Shown here piece after piece: positions 10,501 through 18,901 of a stretch of 64,000 nucleotides of DNA. The stretch spans positions 1 through 64,000 of the forward strand of contig JAISUS010000008.1 in assembly GCA_031271965.1 (NCBI GenBank), written 5' to 3'. The position numbers and the translations under genes are program-made. Every line of letters starts with the position of its first letter. Within the stretch, counting starts at the first letter, position 1. The notes under the pieces are model-generated. The model did not search any database. It was not told the DNA's origin and saw only the letters and a list, made by a program, of their open reading frames with translations. Origin of the DNA: Prevotella sp. (GTDB lineage: Bacteria > Bacteroidota > Bacteroidia > Bacteroidales > Dysgonomonadaceae).

Positions 10501-10839
10501 ATCCAGTAGTTCCGAGTCTTCCGCCATTTTTACGTTAATCACAGTTTTATCTCCTACCAAGATTTCCTGTTTTGTATATCCTATAAAGGAAAAGACTAAA
10601 GTCGCTTTTTGATTGCCTACGACAGTGCTATACTTTCCGTCGATATCGGTCATTTGTCCTACGGTAGTACCTTTCACTACTACACTCACGCCAATAAGGG
10701 GTTCACCACTCGCATCAGTCACTGTTCCTGTCACCGTCTGAGCTTGAATAAAAGCGATGGAGACAAAACAGAAAAATAGCATAAGAAGCATTTTAGGCAA
10801 AAACGCTTCTTTAAAATACTTTTTTCGAAATTGTTTCAT
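7591..10839 (-). CDS. SusC/RagA family TonB-dependent outer-membrane transporter
   Basis: The first gene of the operon (1082 residues). It has a signal peptide, then a carboxypeptidase-regulatory-like domain (V-T-G-T-V-T-D-A-S-G-E-P-L-I-G-V-S-V-V, about 35-120), a TonB-box-like D-E-V-V-V-I-G-F, a plug domain (V-S-N-I-G-Q-A-L-I-G-A-S-P-G-L through D-A-S-A-A-A-I-Y-G-T-R-A), and a 22-strand-type barrel ending in Q-V-G-F, as outer-membrane barrels do. It imports glycan fragments using TonB energy, with SusD as lid. This is a plain SusC: no N-terminal STN domain is visible, so there is no sign of anti-sigma-factor signalling, in keeping with control by the HTCS. Confidence 0.96.
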   Translation of the reverse strand: MKQFRKKYFKEAFLPKMLLMLFFCFVSIAFIQAQTVTGTVTDASGEPLIGVSVVVKGTTVGQMTDIDGKYSTVVGNQKATLVFSFIGYTKQEILVGDKTVINVKMAEDSELLDEVVVIGFQTQKKVNLTAAVSNIDSKTFENRPVSNIGQALIGASPGLNINIEGGDPNKVPDLNVRGATTIRSRKDKTGASTDASKFDVVSGKPLILLDGIEISNEDLNQINPADIDNISVLKDASAAAIYGTRATFGVILVQTKSGTFNQKAKINYSYDVSWDKPVGTPDILNSYTIYKAGLDKTLWTVGTQYSEEDKTKLEHMLAYINDPVNNKPWYMKGDVIGGTIEWAGNTNPYKELVKNWTPTQKHNFSISGGGDRIAYNISLGVQTQEGMYKINSDELTRYNMMMNLTAKVTERLKISAKVSHNVFDYDAPTKRSDGDLWGSVGKYYPELNIYQPLLTAADDPVPNTPTENQASFLYSGGMTKSSRRTSIFSISPEFTIIPKELILKADFSLTPITYKRDATSPRQGRVNASWEELEYRWATENSGNISKSNTDRYAINIYANYTKTFAEAHNVSALLGINQEKNSYSQSYLGLVNMLDPFILNPGLVEDATKNTSSVSNYTTTARAVFGRAMYDYKSRYLFEFDLRYDGSSKFPKSNRFQTYPTFSFGWRISEENFMNSTREWLDNMKIRGSWGELGSQPSGEYPYQSMFGRENANFYFDGERFGVGIMPPSIANPFLTWEKATSTNFGVDLIFLRNRLDATIDIYERKTSDILLPGGKEYPAILGGDPPFENGGVLRNRGWELQVKWRDKLACGLSYNVGLSISDYKAKITKDPSNEKKTIGDGNTYAGMNVGEIWGYETGGILQKEDFELDSNGNLVLDAKGNPIYHGAVFNNEVVYPGYLWYHDLNGDGIITSGENTVYNPGDRRIIGNSTPRYRYSVNIGAQYNGFDLDLLFQGVGKRDYWIENTATYWGKGAGSWEYYNNSWKPDNTNTKYPMYGAEIAGRTQSGYLLDASYLSLRQVVLGYTLPKSIINKIKLSKVRVHISGYNLFAITDIPKYLDLEYVRDAYPAKRTVALGIQVGF

Positions 10840-10906
10840 ATAAGATAGATTTAATGGGTTATGTAAACAAACATTTTTTGAGATATGTTAGTGTTTTTTT
10901 ACAGAG

Positions 10907-10970
10907 CAAACTTACTTGACACCAAATTATTCATCTTACTGTAATTGATATTTCTTTTACTCAAATTACA
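10907..10970 (-). promoter_or_regulatory. susC promoter region with 21-bp-period direct repeat
   Basis: The gap 10840-11188 holds a minus-strand -7 box TAAGTTTG (10907-10914) without a TTTG box at the right distance. Immediately upstream are two imperfect direct repeats, 10929-10949 and 10950-10970, in exact 21-bp register and agreeing at 13 of 21 positions (shared core TTACTnnAATT on plus). Paired half-sites about two helical turns apart are what AraC-type HTCS regulators bind next to a weak -33 region, so this is the likely operator. The rest of the gap (10971-11188) shows only AT-rich DNA; no clear promoter for the rightward oxidoreductase gene could be fixed. Confidence 0.45.
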
Positions 10971-11188
10971 AGTGCCACAACAAGGCAAACACATAAACCA
11001 CTACGTATCAACGCATAACTAAACATTAAACTATCCCAATTAAACAGAATAGTGATTCAAGGGATTAGTTCGAACACTTCTTCTTTGTCTCCGAATAAGC
11101 ACATTTCTCATAAGTTTTAAAATGTTTTACGACGAGAATTCTTAAAATCAATTAAATTTGATTATTTTGCAACAAATAACTGTGATTT

Positions 11189-12166
11189 ATGAAAAATGTA
11201 AGATGGGGTATTATTGGCGCCGGAGATGTATGCGAGAAGAAAAGTGGCCCGGCATTCTATAAAATAGCACATTCGTCTCTGGAGGCCGTAATGCGACGGG
11301 ATGAAGTAAAAGCGAAAGATTTTGCAATCAGGCACAATGTGAAAAAATATTATGCTGATGCGAATGAACTTATAAATGATCCTGAAGTAGATGCTATTTA
11401 CGTGGCAACACCTCCTCAATCGCATAAAGAATATACGATCATGTCACTGAAGGCAGGAAAACCTGTTTATGTGGAAAAACCTATGGCAATGAACTATTCG
11501 GAATGCATAGAAATGTTAGAGGCATCTAAGAATTCAGGTCAAAAGCTTTTTGCAGCGTATTATCGCAGGGCATTACCCTATTTTTTGAAAGTAAAGGAAC
11601 TTCTCGACGCTCAGGCAATCGGAAAAATATTTTCCGTAGACGTCAAATACTTACGTCCTGCAAGTGAAGCGGATAAAGATATAGATACTCAGCCTTGGCG
11701 GGTAAAAAAGAATATAGCCGGCGATGGTTATTTCTTCGATATGGCTCCGCATACGCTCGACATTCTAGATTTCCTATTAGGGGAAATAACCGAAGCAAAA
11801 GGATTCTCTCAAAATCTTGGTGGATTTTACGAAGTAGCTGATACTGTTTCTGCGACAATAAGATTTAAATCGGGGATTATCGGAACAGGGTTATGGTGCT
11901 TTGTTTCACCTCCTCAGTCAGAGGAAGACTCTGTAACAATAATAGGATCGGAGGGATATATACGCTTTAACACGTTTGCTTTCAAACCTATACTACTCGC
12001 AAACAAAGAGGGAGAAACTTTTTATGATACGCCACAACCTGAACATATCCAGCAACCACTTATTCAAACAATTGTAGATGAGCTACGAGGAACGGGTATC
12101 TGTCCGTCAACTGGCATTTCTGGCGCACGCACATCAAAAGTAATGGATTGGATAGTAGGAAAATAG
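11189..12166 (+). CDS. Gfo/Idh/MocA family NAD(P)-dependent sugar oxidoreductase
   Basis: 325 residues. The N-terminal Rossmann fold shows R-W-G-I-I-G-A-G-D (about 5-13); the family's catalytic-lysine motif appears as V-E-K-P-M-A-M-N near residue 97; and the C-terminal alpha/beta substrate domain holds D-M-A-P-H-T-L-D-I-L-D with the usual active-site His. Family members oxidise or reduce sugars, inositols or anhydro-sugars in the cytoplasm; the closest motif pattern is to 1,5-anhydrofructose-reductase-like and dehydrogenase proteins, but the substrate is not determined. It diverges from susC across a 349-bp gap and converges on an MFS transporter gene, so a role in metabolising an imported sugar is possible. 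Confidence 0.85.
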   Translation: MKNVRWGIIGAGDVCEKKSGPAFYKIAHSSLEAVMRRDEVKAKDFAIRHNVKKYYADANELINDPEVDAIYVATPPQSHKEYTIMSLKAGKPVYVEKPMAMNYSECIEMLEASKNSGQKLFAAYYRRALPYFLKVKELLDAQAIGKIFSVDVKYLRPASEADKDIDTQPWRVKKNIAGDGYFFDMAPHTLDILDFLLGEITEAKGFSQNLGGFYEVADTVSATIRFKSGIIGTGLWCFVSPPQSEEDSVTIIGSEGYIRFNTFAFKPILLANKEGETFYDTPQPEHIQQPLIQTIVDELRGTGICPSTGISGARTSKVMDWIVGK

Positions 12167-12196
12167 ATTATATTCCTTCACCTAATAAAATCCAGA

Positions 12197-12222
12197 AAGC
12201 TGATCTATCTCAGCCTTTTTTT
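12197..12222 (+). terminator. Short terminator after the oxidoreductase gene
   Basis: GCTGA (12199-12203) pairs with TCAGC (12210-12214) around six bases, followed by a seven-T run (12216-12222). The hairpin overlaps the stop codon of the converging MFS gene. The stem is short, so efficiency is uncertain. Confidence 0.5.
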
Positions 12223-13377
12223 CTCAAATATAATACGAGAACAATACCAATATATAATTACGCTAACACCACACATCAGGGCGGCAACAAGATATAAGGC
12301 CTGAAATGATAGAAAGCCTGTTATATAGCCACCGACGAGCATACCTAAAGCCAATCCTAGATCAAAACCGATAAGATAGGTTGAATTTGCCGTTCCTCGT
12401 TGATTATTTTCCGCCATATTGATGTATAGTGTTTGCAACGCAGGGAACATCATTCCAAAACCGACTCCGATAAATAATCCGGAGATGCAGAAAGCATAAA
12501 TATTATGCACAAGAGCAAATATCAAGAATGAAATAGCCACGATAGCCATGGCAGACACATTCACTTCATGTATTTTACCCTTATCCACTAATTTTCCGGC
12601 AAACACCCGTGACGCGATAATACCTCCTGCCCAAAATAAAAAAAATATACCTGCATTAGGAATGCCTAATTCTTTTCCATACTGAGCAACAAATGGCCCG
12701 ATAGTTCCCCACGCAAAACAAGGCAATAATTGATTAAGAAATATAGCCCAGCCTTTAAGCAGAAAAAAACGGTCGAGCGAAAGTTTCTGCCGCTCTACGA
12801 TTTTTGGCCTTTCGGGAGCTTTTATCAATGCAACAGTTATAATTCCTAATGTACCCATTACTATTGCACACCATAACAGGACTTCAAAACTGTAATTATT
12901 ATATATATGAATCGCAATAAACGGACCTATAGCCATAGCTACATTCATAAATGTACCATAATACCCTATCCCTTCAGCACGCCTTTCGGATGGAACAACG
13001 TCAATAGCCAAAGTGCTGGAAGAAACAGTAGACAACCCCCACGTAATACCATGCATAAACCGCACTAAGACAAACAGTAATATCGTTGTAGCCCAAAAGT
13101 AGCCAAAGAAAATCAGCACATATCCGGAAAAAGCAATTAATAAAATTTTCTTTCTCGAATATATATCCACAATGAAACCTGAAAACGGACGGACAAACAT
13201 CAATGCAATAGCATATGATGCTAATACTATTCCCGTTTTCGACTGAGCAACTCCCATCTGCTCAGTTATATACAACGGTATAGAGGGCATAAGGAGATTA
13301 AAAGAGCATGCCATCAGAAAGTTTGCCAAACAAACATTCAGATAGTTAAGCGACCATAGTGTTGTTTTTTGAGACAT
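12205..13377 (-). CDS. Major facilitator superfamily transporter
   Basis: About 390 residues with 12 predicted membrane helices and the MFS loop signature between helices 2 and 3 (R-P-F-S-G-F-I-V-D-I-Y-S-R-K-K). A repeat of this motif in the second half (S-R-V-F-A-G-K-L-V-D-K-G-K) shows the usual 6+6 duplication. I place the start at the ATG at 13375-13377 (M-S-Q-K-T-T-L-W): the frame extends ten codons upstream only to a GTG, and that GTG lies inside the terminator hairpin of the upstream ompH gene. The family covers sugar and drug transport, and the sequence does not decide between them. The neighbouring oxidoreductase makes a sugar-type substrate plausible. Confidence 0.85.
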   Translation of the reverse strand: MSQKTTLWSLNYLNVCLANFLMACSFNLLMPSIPLYITEQMGVAQSKTGIVLASYAIALMFVRPFSGFIVDIYSRKKILLIAFSGYVLIFFGYFWATTILLFVLVRFMHGITWGLSTVSSSTLAIDVVPSERRAEGIGYYGTFMNVAMAIGPFIAIHIYNNYSFEVLLWCAIVMGTLGIITVALIKAPERPKIVERQKLSLDRFFLLKGWAIFLNQLLPCFAWGTIGPFVAQYGKELGIPNAGIFFLFWAGGIIASRVFAGKLVDKGKIHEVNVSAMAIVAISFLIFALVHNIYAFCISGLFIGVGFGMMFPALQTLYINMAENNQRGTANSTYLIGFDLGLALGMLVGGYITGFLSFQALYLVAALMCGVSVIIYWYCSRIIFEKKRLR

Positions 13378-13381
13378 ATAC

Positions 13382-13415
13382 CTAAAATAAAATGCTCCGG
13401 CATACACAGGAGCAT
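13382..13415 (-). terminator. Rho-independent terminator between ompH and the MFS gene
   Basis: GGAGCAT and ATGCTCC (13409-13415 and 13392-13398) form a seven-bp GC-rich stem with a ten-base loop. On the minus strand it is followed by TTTATTTTA. It separates the orphan ompH gene from the MFS gene and argues against the upstream GTG start for the latter. Confidence 0.7.
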
Positions 13416-13441
13416 CTTCATATATATTAAATAAGTGATTC

Positions 13442-13960
13442 CTATTTTATACCTAACTTTTGCTTTACAAAACCTGATGCGTCTATGGCATCGGGTGTGA
13501 CAAAGGCTATTGCCGGATTTGCCAAATCATAAATACAAATGAACCCTTTTTCTACCCCAACCTGATAAACGGCATCTTTAATCTTTAGCTGCAAAGGCTC
13601 AATCAATGCTTTCTCCTGACTTTCAACATCCTGCTGAGCCAATTTCATAAATTCATTTATTTGGCGTTCTAATTCATAAAGTTCCTGCATACGGCGTAAA
13701 CGAATATTTTCCGCCATCGAAGTTTGATATGAAATAAAATCGGAGTATTTTTTATTGTAATCGTTTTGCATTACTTTTAATTCATCTTTATATTTCTGAT
13801 TCAGATCAATCAGAATATTAGAAGCCTTCACTTTATCGGGCATAGCCTCCAAAAGCTCGTTAGAATTAATATATGCTATTTGCTGAACTGTTTGTGCAGT
13901 TAGTTTTTCTACAAAAATAAATGAAACGAAAAGGGTAGATATAAGAATAAAATTTTTCAT
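13442..13960 (-). CDS. OmpH/Skp-type periplasmic chaperone (orphan copy)
   Basis: 172 residues from the ATG at 13958-13960, chosen because it begins a clean signal peptide (M-K-N-F-I-L-I-S-T-L-F-V-S-F, cleavage near T-A-Q); an adjacent ATG at 13963 is an alternative. The mature part starts with the OmpH-like I-A-Y-I-N-S-N-E-L-L-E-A-M-P, continues as a long charged coiled coil (about 45-120), and ends with a small beta region (K-G-F-I-C-I-Y-D-L ... V-T-P-D-A-I-D-A-S). Skp-like trimers hold unfolded outer-membrane proteins in the periplasm. Two more paralogues sit beside bamA at 24810-25880. This copy stands alone behind a structured leader. Confidence 0.85.
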   Translation of the reverse strand: MKNFILISTLFVSFIFVEKLTAQTVQQIAYINSNELLEAMPDKVKASNILIDLNQKYKDELKVMQNDYNKKYSDFISYQTSMAENIRLRRMQELYELERQINEFMKLAQQDVESQEKALIEPLQLKIKDAVYQVGVEKGFICIYDLANPAIAFVTPDAIDASGFVKQKLGIK

Positions 13961-14020
13961 CATTATAAATTGCCATTTAGGATAAAACAACTTAAAAATC
14001 TGAAGAAGCTTTTAACCGGA

Positions 14021-14109
14021 AACCTGTTGATAGTTGTGTTTTTCGGTGGTATGGTTAGTACCACCGACTTTCAAGGCAAGATTAGCTTGTCAACAACTAT
14101 CAATTGGTT
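14021..14109 (-). ncRNA. Three-helix structured RNA in the leader of ompH
   Basis: Three nested or adjacent helices are visible. The outer stem is TTGATAGTTGT (14027-14037) with ACAACTATCAA (14093-14103), extended by AACC/GGTT (14021-14024 with 14106-14109) across a 2x2 internal loop. One inner hairpin is CGGTGGTA/TACCACCG (14044-14051 with 14059-14066). A second is G-G-C-A-A-G with C-T-T-G-T-C (14075-14080 with 14086-14091, one G-U pair, five-base loop). Together they make a three-way junction. It lies between a minus-strand promoter (14132-14161) and the ompH start, so it would be a 5' leader element; a symmetric DNA repeat is the alternative. I do not recognise it as a known riboswitch. 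Confidence 0.45.
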
Positions 14110-14131
14110 TATAAGGTTAAATTTTATAATG

Positions 14132-14161
14132 CAAAGATATGCAATATTTTAATATTACAAA
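14132..14161 (-). promoter_or_regulatory. Promoter for the orphan ompH, overlapping the infB stop codon
   Basis: Minus-strand TATCTTTG (14132-14139) is preceded by TTTG (14158-14161) with an 18-bp spacer. The start point would be near 14125, giving a leader of about 165 nucleotides that contains the three-helix structure. The -33 box lies within the last codons of infB. Confidence 0.55.
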
Positions 14162-17007
14162 GTTTTCTTCACTTCTATTTCTTCAAATGGTTCTATTACG
14201 TCTCCTACTTTAATATCATTATAGTTATGAATATTCAATCCACACTCGTATCCGGAAGCAACTTCTTTCACGTCGTCCTTGAATCGTTTTAATGATCCCA
14301 ACTCGCCGGAATAAATTACAATACCATCACGAATAAGCCGTATTTTATTGGCTCTCTTCAGCTTACCTTCTTTTACCATACATCCGGCAACTGTACCCAC
14401 TTTAGTAATCTTGAATACTTCACGAACCTCTACATATCCAGTTTGCACCTCCTTAATTTCAGGTGATAACATTCCTTCCATTGCAGACTTCACTTCTTCG
14501 ATAGCGTCATAAATAATTGAATACAGACGAATTTCCACACCATCTTTCTCCGCAGCTCTGCGAGCAGCTTGTGACGGACGTACCTGGAAACCGATAATAA
14601 TAGCATCAGAAGCAGCAGCCAAAACGATATCGGATTCTGATATCTGACCTACAGCTTTATGGATTACATTCACCTGTATTTCTTCAGTAGAAAGTCTTAT
14701 TAGTGAGTCGGACAGAGCCTCTACCGAGCCATCGACATCTCCCTTAACAATTACATTCAACTGCTGGAAATTACCGATTGCTATGCGGCGGCCAATATCG
14801 TCAAGAGTAAGAATTTTCTGAGTACGAAGTCCTTGTTCACGTTGTAACTGCTCACGTTTAGAAGCAATTTCCCGGGCTTCTTGTTCCGATTCAAGAACAT
14901 GGAATACATCCCCGGCCTGAGGAGCCCCGTTAAGACCTAATATCAAAGCCGGAGCAGCCGGAGCAGCAACCTCGATACTTTGATTACGCTCATTAAACAT
15001 TGCTTTCACACGCCCGAAATACGTTCCGGCAAGTACAATATCACCCTTTTTCAACGTCCCATTTTCTACAAGGATAGTAGATAAATAACCGCGTCCTTTA
15101 TCCAAAGAGGATTCTATCACAGATCCGGTTGCTCTTCTGTTTGGATTAGCTTTAAGATCAAGCAATTCGGCTTCAAGTAATACTTTTTCGAGTAATTCGT
15201 CAACACCAAGACCTTGTTTTGCTGAAATATCCTGTGATTGGTATTTTCCTCCCCATGCTTCCACAAGATAATTCATCCCGGCTAGTGTTTCCTTTATCTT
15301 TTCGGGGTTTGCACCCGGTTTATCAATTTTATTAATAGCAAAAACGATAGGCACTCCTGCTGCTGAAGCATGATTGATCGCTTCTACTGTTTGAGGCATG
15401 ACGTTATCGTCGGCCGCAACAATGATGATCGCAATATCCGTCACTTTCGCTCCGCGAGCACGCATCGCAGTAAACGCTTCGTGACCGGGTGTATCCAAGA
15501 ACGTTATACGACGTCCGGATTTTAACTTAACGTTGTAAGCTCCGATATGCTGTGTAATACCTCCGGCCTCACCTGCAATAACATTCGTTTGGCGAATAGT
15601 ATCCAACAATGAGGTCTTACCGTGGTCTACGTGTCCCATAACAGTAACAATAGGTGCGCGAGGTTCCAAATCCTCGGGATTATCCTCCTCTTCATTAATA
15701 GCTTCGACTACCTCAGCACTTACATATTCTGTTTTAAATCCGAATTCCTCAGCTACAATATTTATTGTTTCTGCATCCAAACGCTGGTTTATCGAAACCA
15801 TTATACCGATGCTCATACAAGTAGAAATAACTTTTATTACCGGAACATTCATCATGTTGGCAAGGTCGTTAGCCGTAACAAATTCCGTTATCTTCAACAC
15901 CTTACTTTCTTGTTCCTGTAATTCCAGCTCCTCCAGCTGCCTTTGAGTTACTGCATCCCGTTTTTCTTTTCTATATTTTGCGCCTTTATTTTTTCCACCC
16001 TTTCCGGTTAAACGGGCTAATGTTTCTTTTATTTGTTTTTGTACATCTTCTTCGCTGACAGCATGCTTTACAACAGGCTTACGGACTGCATGTTTTGATC
16101 TGTCACCATGTTGCTGTCCTGCCGGAAAACCTCCTTTTTCAATATCAACTTTCCCTTTTTTGATACGATTACGCTTTCTTTTGTTTGCTTCATCTTCATC
16201 ATTGGCCAGTTTTTTCTTTTTCAGTTCCTCGTCAGTCTCCTTTTTCAAAAGACGCACTGTATTTTCTTTAACCTTTTTCTGATCTTGCTGTTCCTTCTCC
16301 AAACGCTCTTTTTTCTTCTCAGCTTTCGTTTTTTTAGCCGGACGTGTTTTGTCGTTTATAGAACTCAGGTCGATAGAACCTTTCACTACGATATTAGACT
16401 TTATGACTGTCTTATTCAGCCTAAAAACACTATCCTGAGCTTCTTCCCGAACTTGCTCAACAACAGGAAGCTCTTGCTCTTTGACAGGCTCTTCTTTTAC
16501 TTCTTCTTTTACAAACACAGGTTCTGGTTTTACTTCTTCCTTTAAAGGTTGGATTTCTTCTACAACAGGCTCTTCAACAGGAATTTCTTCCAGTATTTCT
16601 TCTACCTGAACAGTTTCTACCTTTTCTATTTTCTCTACTTTATCTATTTTTTCTACTTTCTTCGGTCTATTCAGAGCATCAAGATCTATCTTATCCACAA
16701 TTTGCACATGCGGTTTAATAGATTCCGGAACCTCTGTCTTTATTTCTTCAGGTTCAGCTTGTATTTTAGCCTCTTCTTTAGCAGCAGCTTTGGCCGCAGC
16801 TTCGGCCCGCCGCTCTTCCCGAATACTAGCCAGCGCCTGAATATCCAGATCTTTTCCAAATTCCCGAACGAGTAACTCATGTTGTTCACTGTCAATTTTG
16901 GTATTTGGATTTGACTCTACATCAAAGCCTTTTTTGTGCAGGAATTCAACAAGACTACTGATCCCTACATTTAAATCTTTAGATATCTTTATTAATCGTA
17001 TTGACAT
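14155..17007 (-). CDS. infB: Translation initiation factor IF-2
   Basis: 950 residues. The GTPase brings initiator tRNA to the 30S subunit. Visible parts are an N-terminal IF2N domain ([14 protein letters not shown], 1-50), a long Glu/Lys/Val-rich linker (about 80-330), a second IF2N-type segment ([15 protein letters not shown]), the G domain with G-H-V-D-H-G-K-T (about 457-464), D-T-P-G-H-E and N-K-I-D, then domains II-IV ending in K-V-G-D-V-I-E-P-F. It is the last gene of rimP-nusA-infB, 105 bp after nusA, on the minus strand. The low-complexity linker yields long meaningless open frames on the opposite strand. Confidence 0.98.
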   Translation of the reverse strand: MSIRLIKISKDLNVGISSLVEFLHKKGFDVESNPNTKIDSEQHELLVREFGKDLDIQALASIREERRAEAAAKAAAKEEAKIQAEPEEIKTEVPESIKPHVQIVDKIDLDALNRPKKVEKIDKVEKIEKVETVQVEEILEEIPVEEPVVEEIQPLKEEVKPEPVFVKEEVKEEPVKEQELPVVEQVREEAQDSVFRLNKTVIKSNIVVKGSIDLSSINDKTRPAKKTKAEKKKERLEKEQQDQKKVKENTVRLLKKETDEELKKKKLANDEDEANKRKRNRIKKGKVDIEKGGFPAGQQHGDRSKHAVRKPVVKHAVSEEDVQKQIKETLARLTGKGGKNKGAKYRKEKRDAVTQRQLEELELQEQESKVLKITEFVTANDLANMMNVPVIKVISTCMSIGIMVSINQRLDAETINIVAEEFGFKTEYVSAEVVEAINEEEDNPEDLEPRAPIVTVMGHVDHGKTSLLDTIRQTNVIAGEAGGITQHIGAYNVKLKSGRRITFLDTPGHEAFTAMRARGAKVTDIAIIIVAADDNVMPQTVEAINHASAAGVPIVFAINKIDKPGANPEKIKETLAGMNYLVEAWGGKYQSQDISAKQGLGVDELLEKVLLEAELLDLKANPNRRATGSVIESSLDKGRGYLSTILVENGTLKKGDIVLAGTYFGRVKAMFNERNQSIEVAAPAAPALILGLNGAPQAGDVFHVLESEQEAREIASKREQLQREQGLRTQKILTLDDIGRRIAIGNFQQLNVIVKGDVDGSVEALSDSLIRLSTEEIQVNVIHKAVGQISESDIVLAAASDAIIIGFQVRPSQAARRAAEKDGVEIRLYSIIYDAIEEVKSAMEGMLSPEIKEVQTGYVEVREVFKITKVGTVAGCMVKEGKLKRANKIRLIRDGIVIYSGELGSLKRFKDDVKEVASGYECGLNIHNYNDIKVGDVIEPFEEIEVKKTL

Positions 17008-17112
17008 ATATTTCTTTTAATTCTATAATTGAACAGTGAACTCAAAATTACCTTTCAGATAGCTTAGTTTGAATACAAAAATATTAAGAAATAAGCGAAT
17101 CACCAAAAAAGC

Positions 17113-18369
17113 TTACTCTCCGTCTTCAAATTCAGTTCGCAAGATCGCCAGTATTTCATCCACTGTATTTTCTTCGAGGTCGGCTTCCTGAACTAGTTTA
17201 TTTCTATCTGTAGCCAACACATTCTTAGCTGTAACACAACCTATTTTTTTCAGTTGGTCGATCACCCATCCATCTATCTCATCACGGAATTCGTCCAAAT
17301 AGATATCTTCTTCGTCGAAGTCGTCTATATCACGATATACATCGATAGTATAGCCAGTAAGCATACTTGCCAGCTTAATATTAAATCCTCCTTTACCGAT
17401 TGCAAGGGAAACCTCTTCCGGACGCAACAACACTTCAGCACGCTTTTCTTCTTCATTCACTTTCACCGAAGTAATCTTAGCCGGACTAAGTGCACGCTGA
17501 ATGTATAGATTCACGTTCGACGTGTAATTTATAATATCGATATTTTCGTTGCGAAGCTCTCTTACAATACCGTGTATACGCGATCCTTTCATACCCACAC
17601 AAGCTCCTACCGGATCGATACGCTCATCGTACGATTCAACTGCAACTTTGGCTCTTTCTCCGGGAATACGGGCTATTTTTTTAATTGTAATAAGTCCGTC
17701 ATTTATTTCAGGAACCTCTATTTCCAATAATCTTTCCAAAAATACCGGAGATGTACGGGATAAAATAATTTTAGGATTGTTGTTTTTATTTTCAACACGC
17801 TCTACAACAGCACGCACATGCTCTCCTTTACGGAAAAAGTCGCTAGGTATTTGCTCCGTTTTAGGCAATAAAAGTTCTTCTTTTTCGTCATCCAAAAGAA
17901 GTATTTCTTTTTTCCAAATCTGATAAACTTCTCCGGAAACTATTTCGCCTATCTTTTCCTTATAACGGCTATACAGTCCTTCCTTTTGTAACTCAAGTAT
18001 TTTTGATGTCAGGGTCTGACGCAGGTTAAGAATAGCACGCCTACCGAAATCTTCGAAGAACACTTCATCCGTTACTTCTTCCCCCACCTCAAAATCTTCA
18101 TCTATTTTTTTAGCTTCAGAAAGAGATATCTGCGTATTCCCATCTTCCAATTCGCTATCTTCCACAATAGTACGATTGCGCCATATTTCAAGGTCTCCTT
18201 TATCCGGATTGATGATAACATCGTAGTTATCGTTGGACCCGAACAGTTTTGCTATCACATTACGGAACGAATCTTCGAGAACACTGATCATTGTCATACG
18301 ATCAATATTCTTTAGTTCCTTAAATTCGGAGAATGTATCAATTAAACTGATAACTTCTTTCTTAGCCAT
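17113..18369 (-). CDS. nusA: Transcription termination/antitermination factor NusA
   Basis: 418 residues: an N-terminal RNA polymerase-binding domain (about 1-120), an S1 domain (G-E-I-V-S-G-E-V-Y-Q-I-W, about 135-200), and two KH domains including E-R-A-K-V-A-V-E-S-Y-D-E-R-I-D-P-V-G-A-C-V-G split around the G-M-K-G loop, and I-G-K-G-G-F-N-I-K-L-A. The short C-terminal extension (about 365-418) is a helical acidic tail. NusA modulates pausing, termination and antitermination and in other bacteria controls its own operon. It starts five bp after rimP ends, so the two are cotranscribed and probably translationally coupled. A terminator-like hairpin in the operon leader (18859-18885) is a possible autoregulation site. 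Confidence 0.97.
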   Translation of the reverse strand: MAKKEVISLIDTFSEFKELKNIDRMTMISVLEDSFRNVIAKLFGSNDNYDVIINPDKGDLEIWRNRTIVEDSELEDGNTQISLSEAKKIDEDFEVGEEVTDEVFFEDFGRRAILNLRQTLTSKILELQKEGLYSRYKEKIGEIVSGEVYQIWKKEILLLDDEKEELLLPKTEQIPSDFFRKGEHVRAVVERVENKNNNPKIILSRTSPVFLERLLEIEVPEINDGLITIKKIARIPGERAKVAVESYDERIDPVGACVGMKGSRIHGIVRELRNENIDIINYTSNVNLYIQRALSPAKITSVKVNEEEKRAEVLLRPEEVSLAIGKGGFNIKLASMLTGYTIDVYRDIDDFDEEDIYLDEFRDEIDGWVIDQLKKIGCVTAKNVLATDRNKLVQEADLEENTVDEILAILRTEFEDGE

Positions 18370-18374
18370 ATTAG

Positions 18375-18842
18375 TTATTTAAATCTTATTAAGTATTTTG
18401 TATATTTCACATCTTCATAACCGAAAGAGAGCTCTTCGTCTACTGCCACTTTCTTCTTTGCACCTTCAGGTTTCACCATCTTCGTAATAGTTACCACAAA
18501 ACTATTATCATCGGAAGACTTAAGGATTCCGGACAATTTCTGTCCCCCTTTAGTCAATATTTCAACTTCATTTCCAATATTTTTCTTGTATTGGCGAGGA
18601 ATTTTAAAAGGTGAAGTAACACCAGCCGACCCGACTTCCAGCTCAAAATCATCTGCATCCCTATCCAACTGAGACTCTATATTACGACTCAATGCCACAC
18701 AATCATCAATACCAATAGACTCATCACTATCAATTTCGACAACGATAAGATTTCCCGGCCGAACAACTACATCTACAAGAAAAATCTTCGATTTTTCCAG
18801 ATGCTTCTCTACTATTTCTTTAATAAACTCTTTATCGATCAT
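18375..18842 (-). CDS. rimP: Ribosome maturation factor RimP
   Basis: 155 residues, needed for 30S subunit maturation. It shows the family's N-terminal alpha/beta domain (V-V-V-R-P-G-N-L-I-V-V-E-I-D-S-D, then I-D-D-C-V-A-L-S-R-N-I-E) and the L-E-V-G-S-A-G-V-T-S-P segment leading to a C-terminal SH3-like barrel. It is first in the rimP-nusA-infB operon, an order conserved across bacteria. Its leader is short and includes a hairpin with a U-tract. Confidence 0.95.
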   Translation of the reverse strand: MIDKEFIKEIVEKHLEKSKIFLVDVVVRPGNLIVVEIDSDESIGIDDCVALSRNIESQLDRDADDFELEVGSAGVTSPFKIPRQYKKNIGNEVEILTKGGQKLSGILKSSDDNSFVVTITKMVKPEGAKKKVAVDEELSFGYEDVKYTKYLIRFK

Positions 18843-18858
18843 TTTAGCCTAATGATGT

Positions 18859-18885
18859 AAAAAAGAGGAAGCCTTGGCCTCCTCT
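18859..18885 (-). terminator. Intrinsic terminator, also a possible attenuator of rimP-nusA-infB
   Basis: On the minus strand AGAGGAGGC (18877-18885) pairs with GCTTCCTCT (18864-18872), one G-U pair and a four-base loop, followed by six U (18859-18864). It lies downstream of the GH92 gene but also downstream of a good promoter (18902-18933) for rimP, so newly initiated transcripts must pass it. Confidence 0.7.
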
Positions 18886-18901
18886 CCCTCTCAATTCTGT
18901 A

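Noticed and set aside
12205..13407. Longer MFS start at a GTG (13405-13407)
   Set aside because: The GTG lies in the loop of the upstream gene's terminator hairpin; the ATG at 13377 begins a normal N-terminus.
16108..16875. Two plus-strand open frames rich in Phe/Leu/Tyr opposite infB
   Set aside because: They are mirror images of the Glu/Lys-rich IF-2 linker; low complexity, no start signals, and infB is full length.
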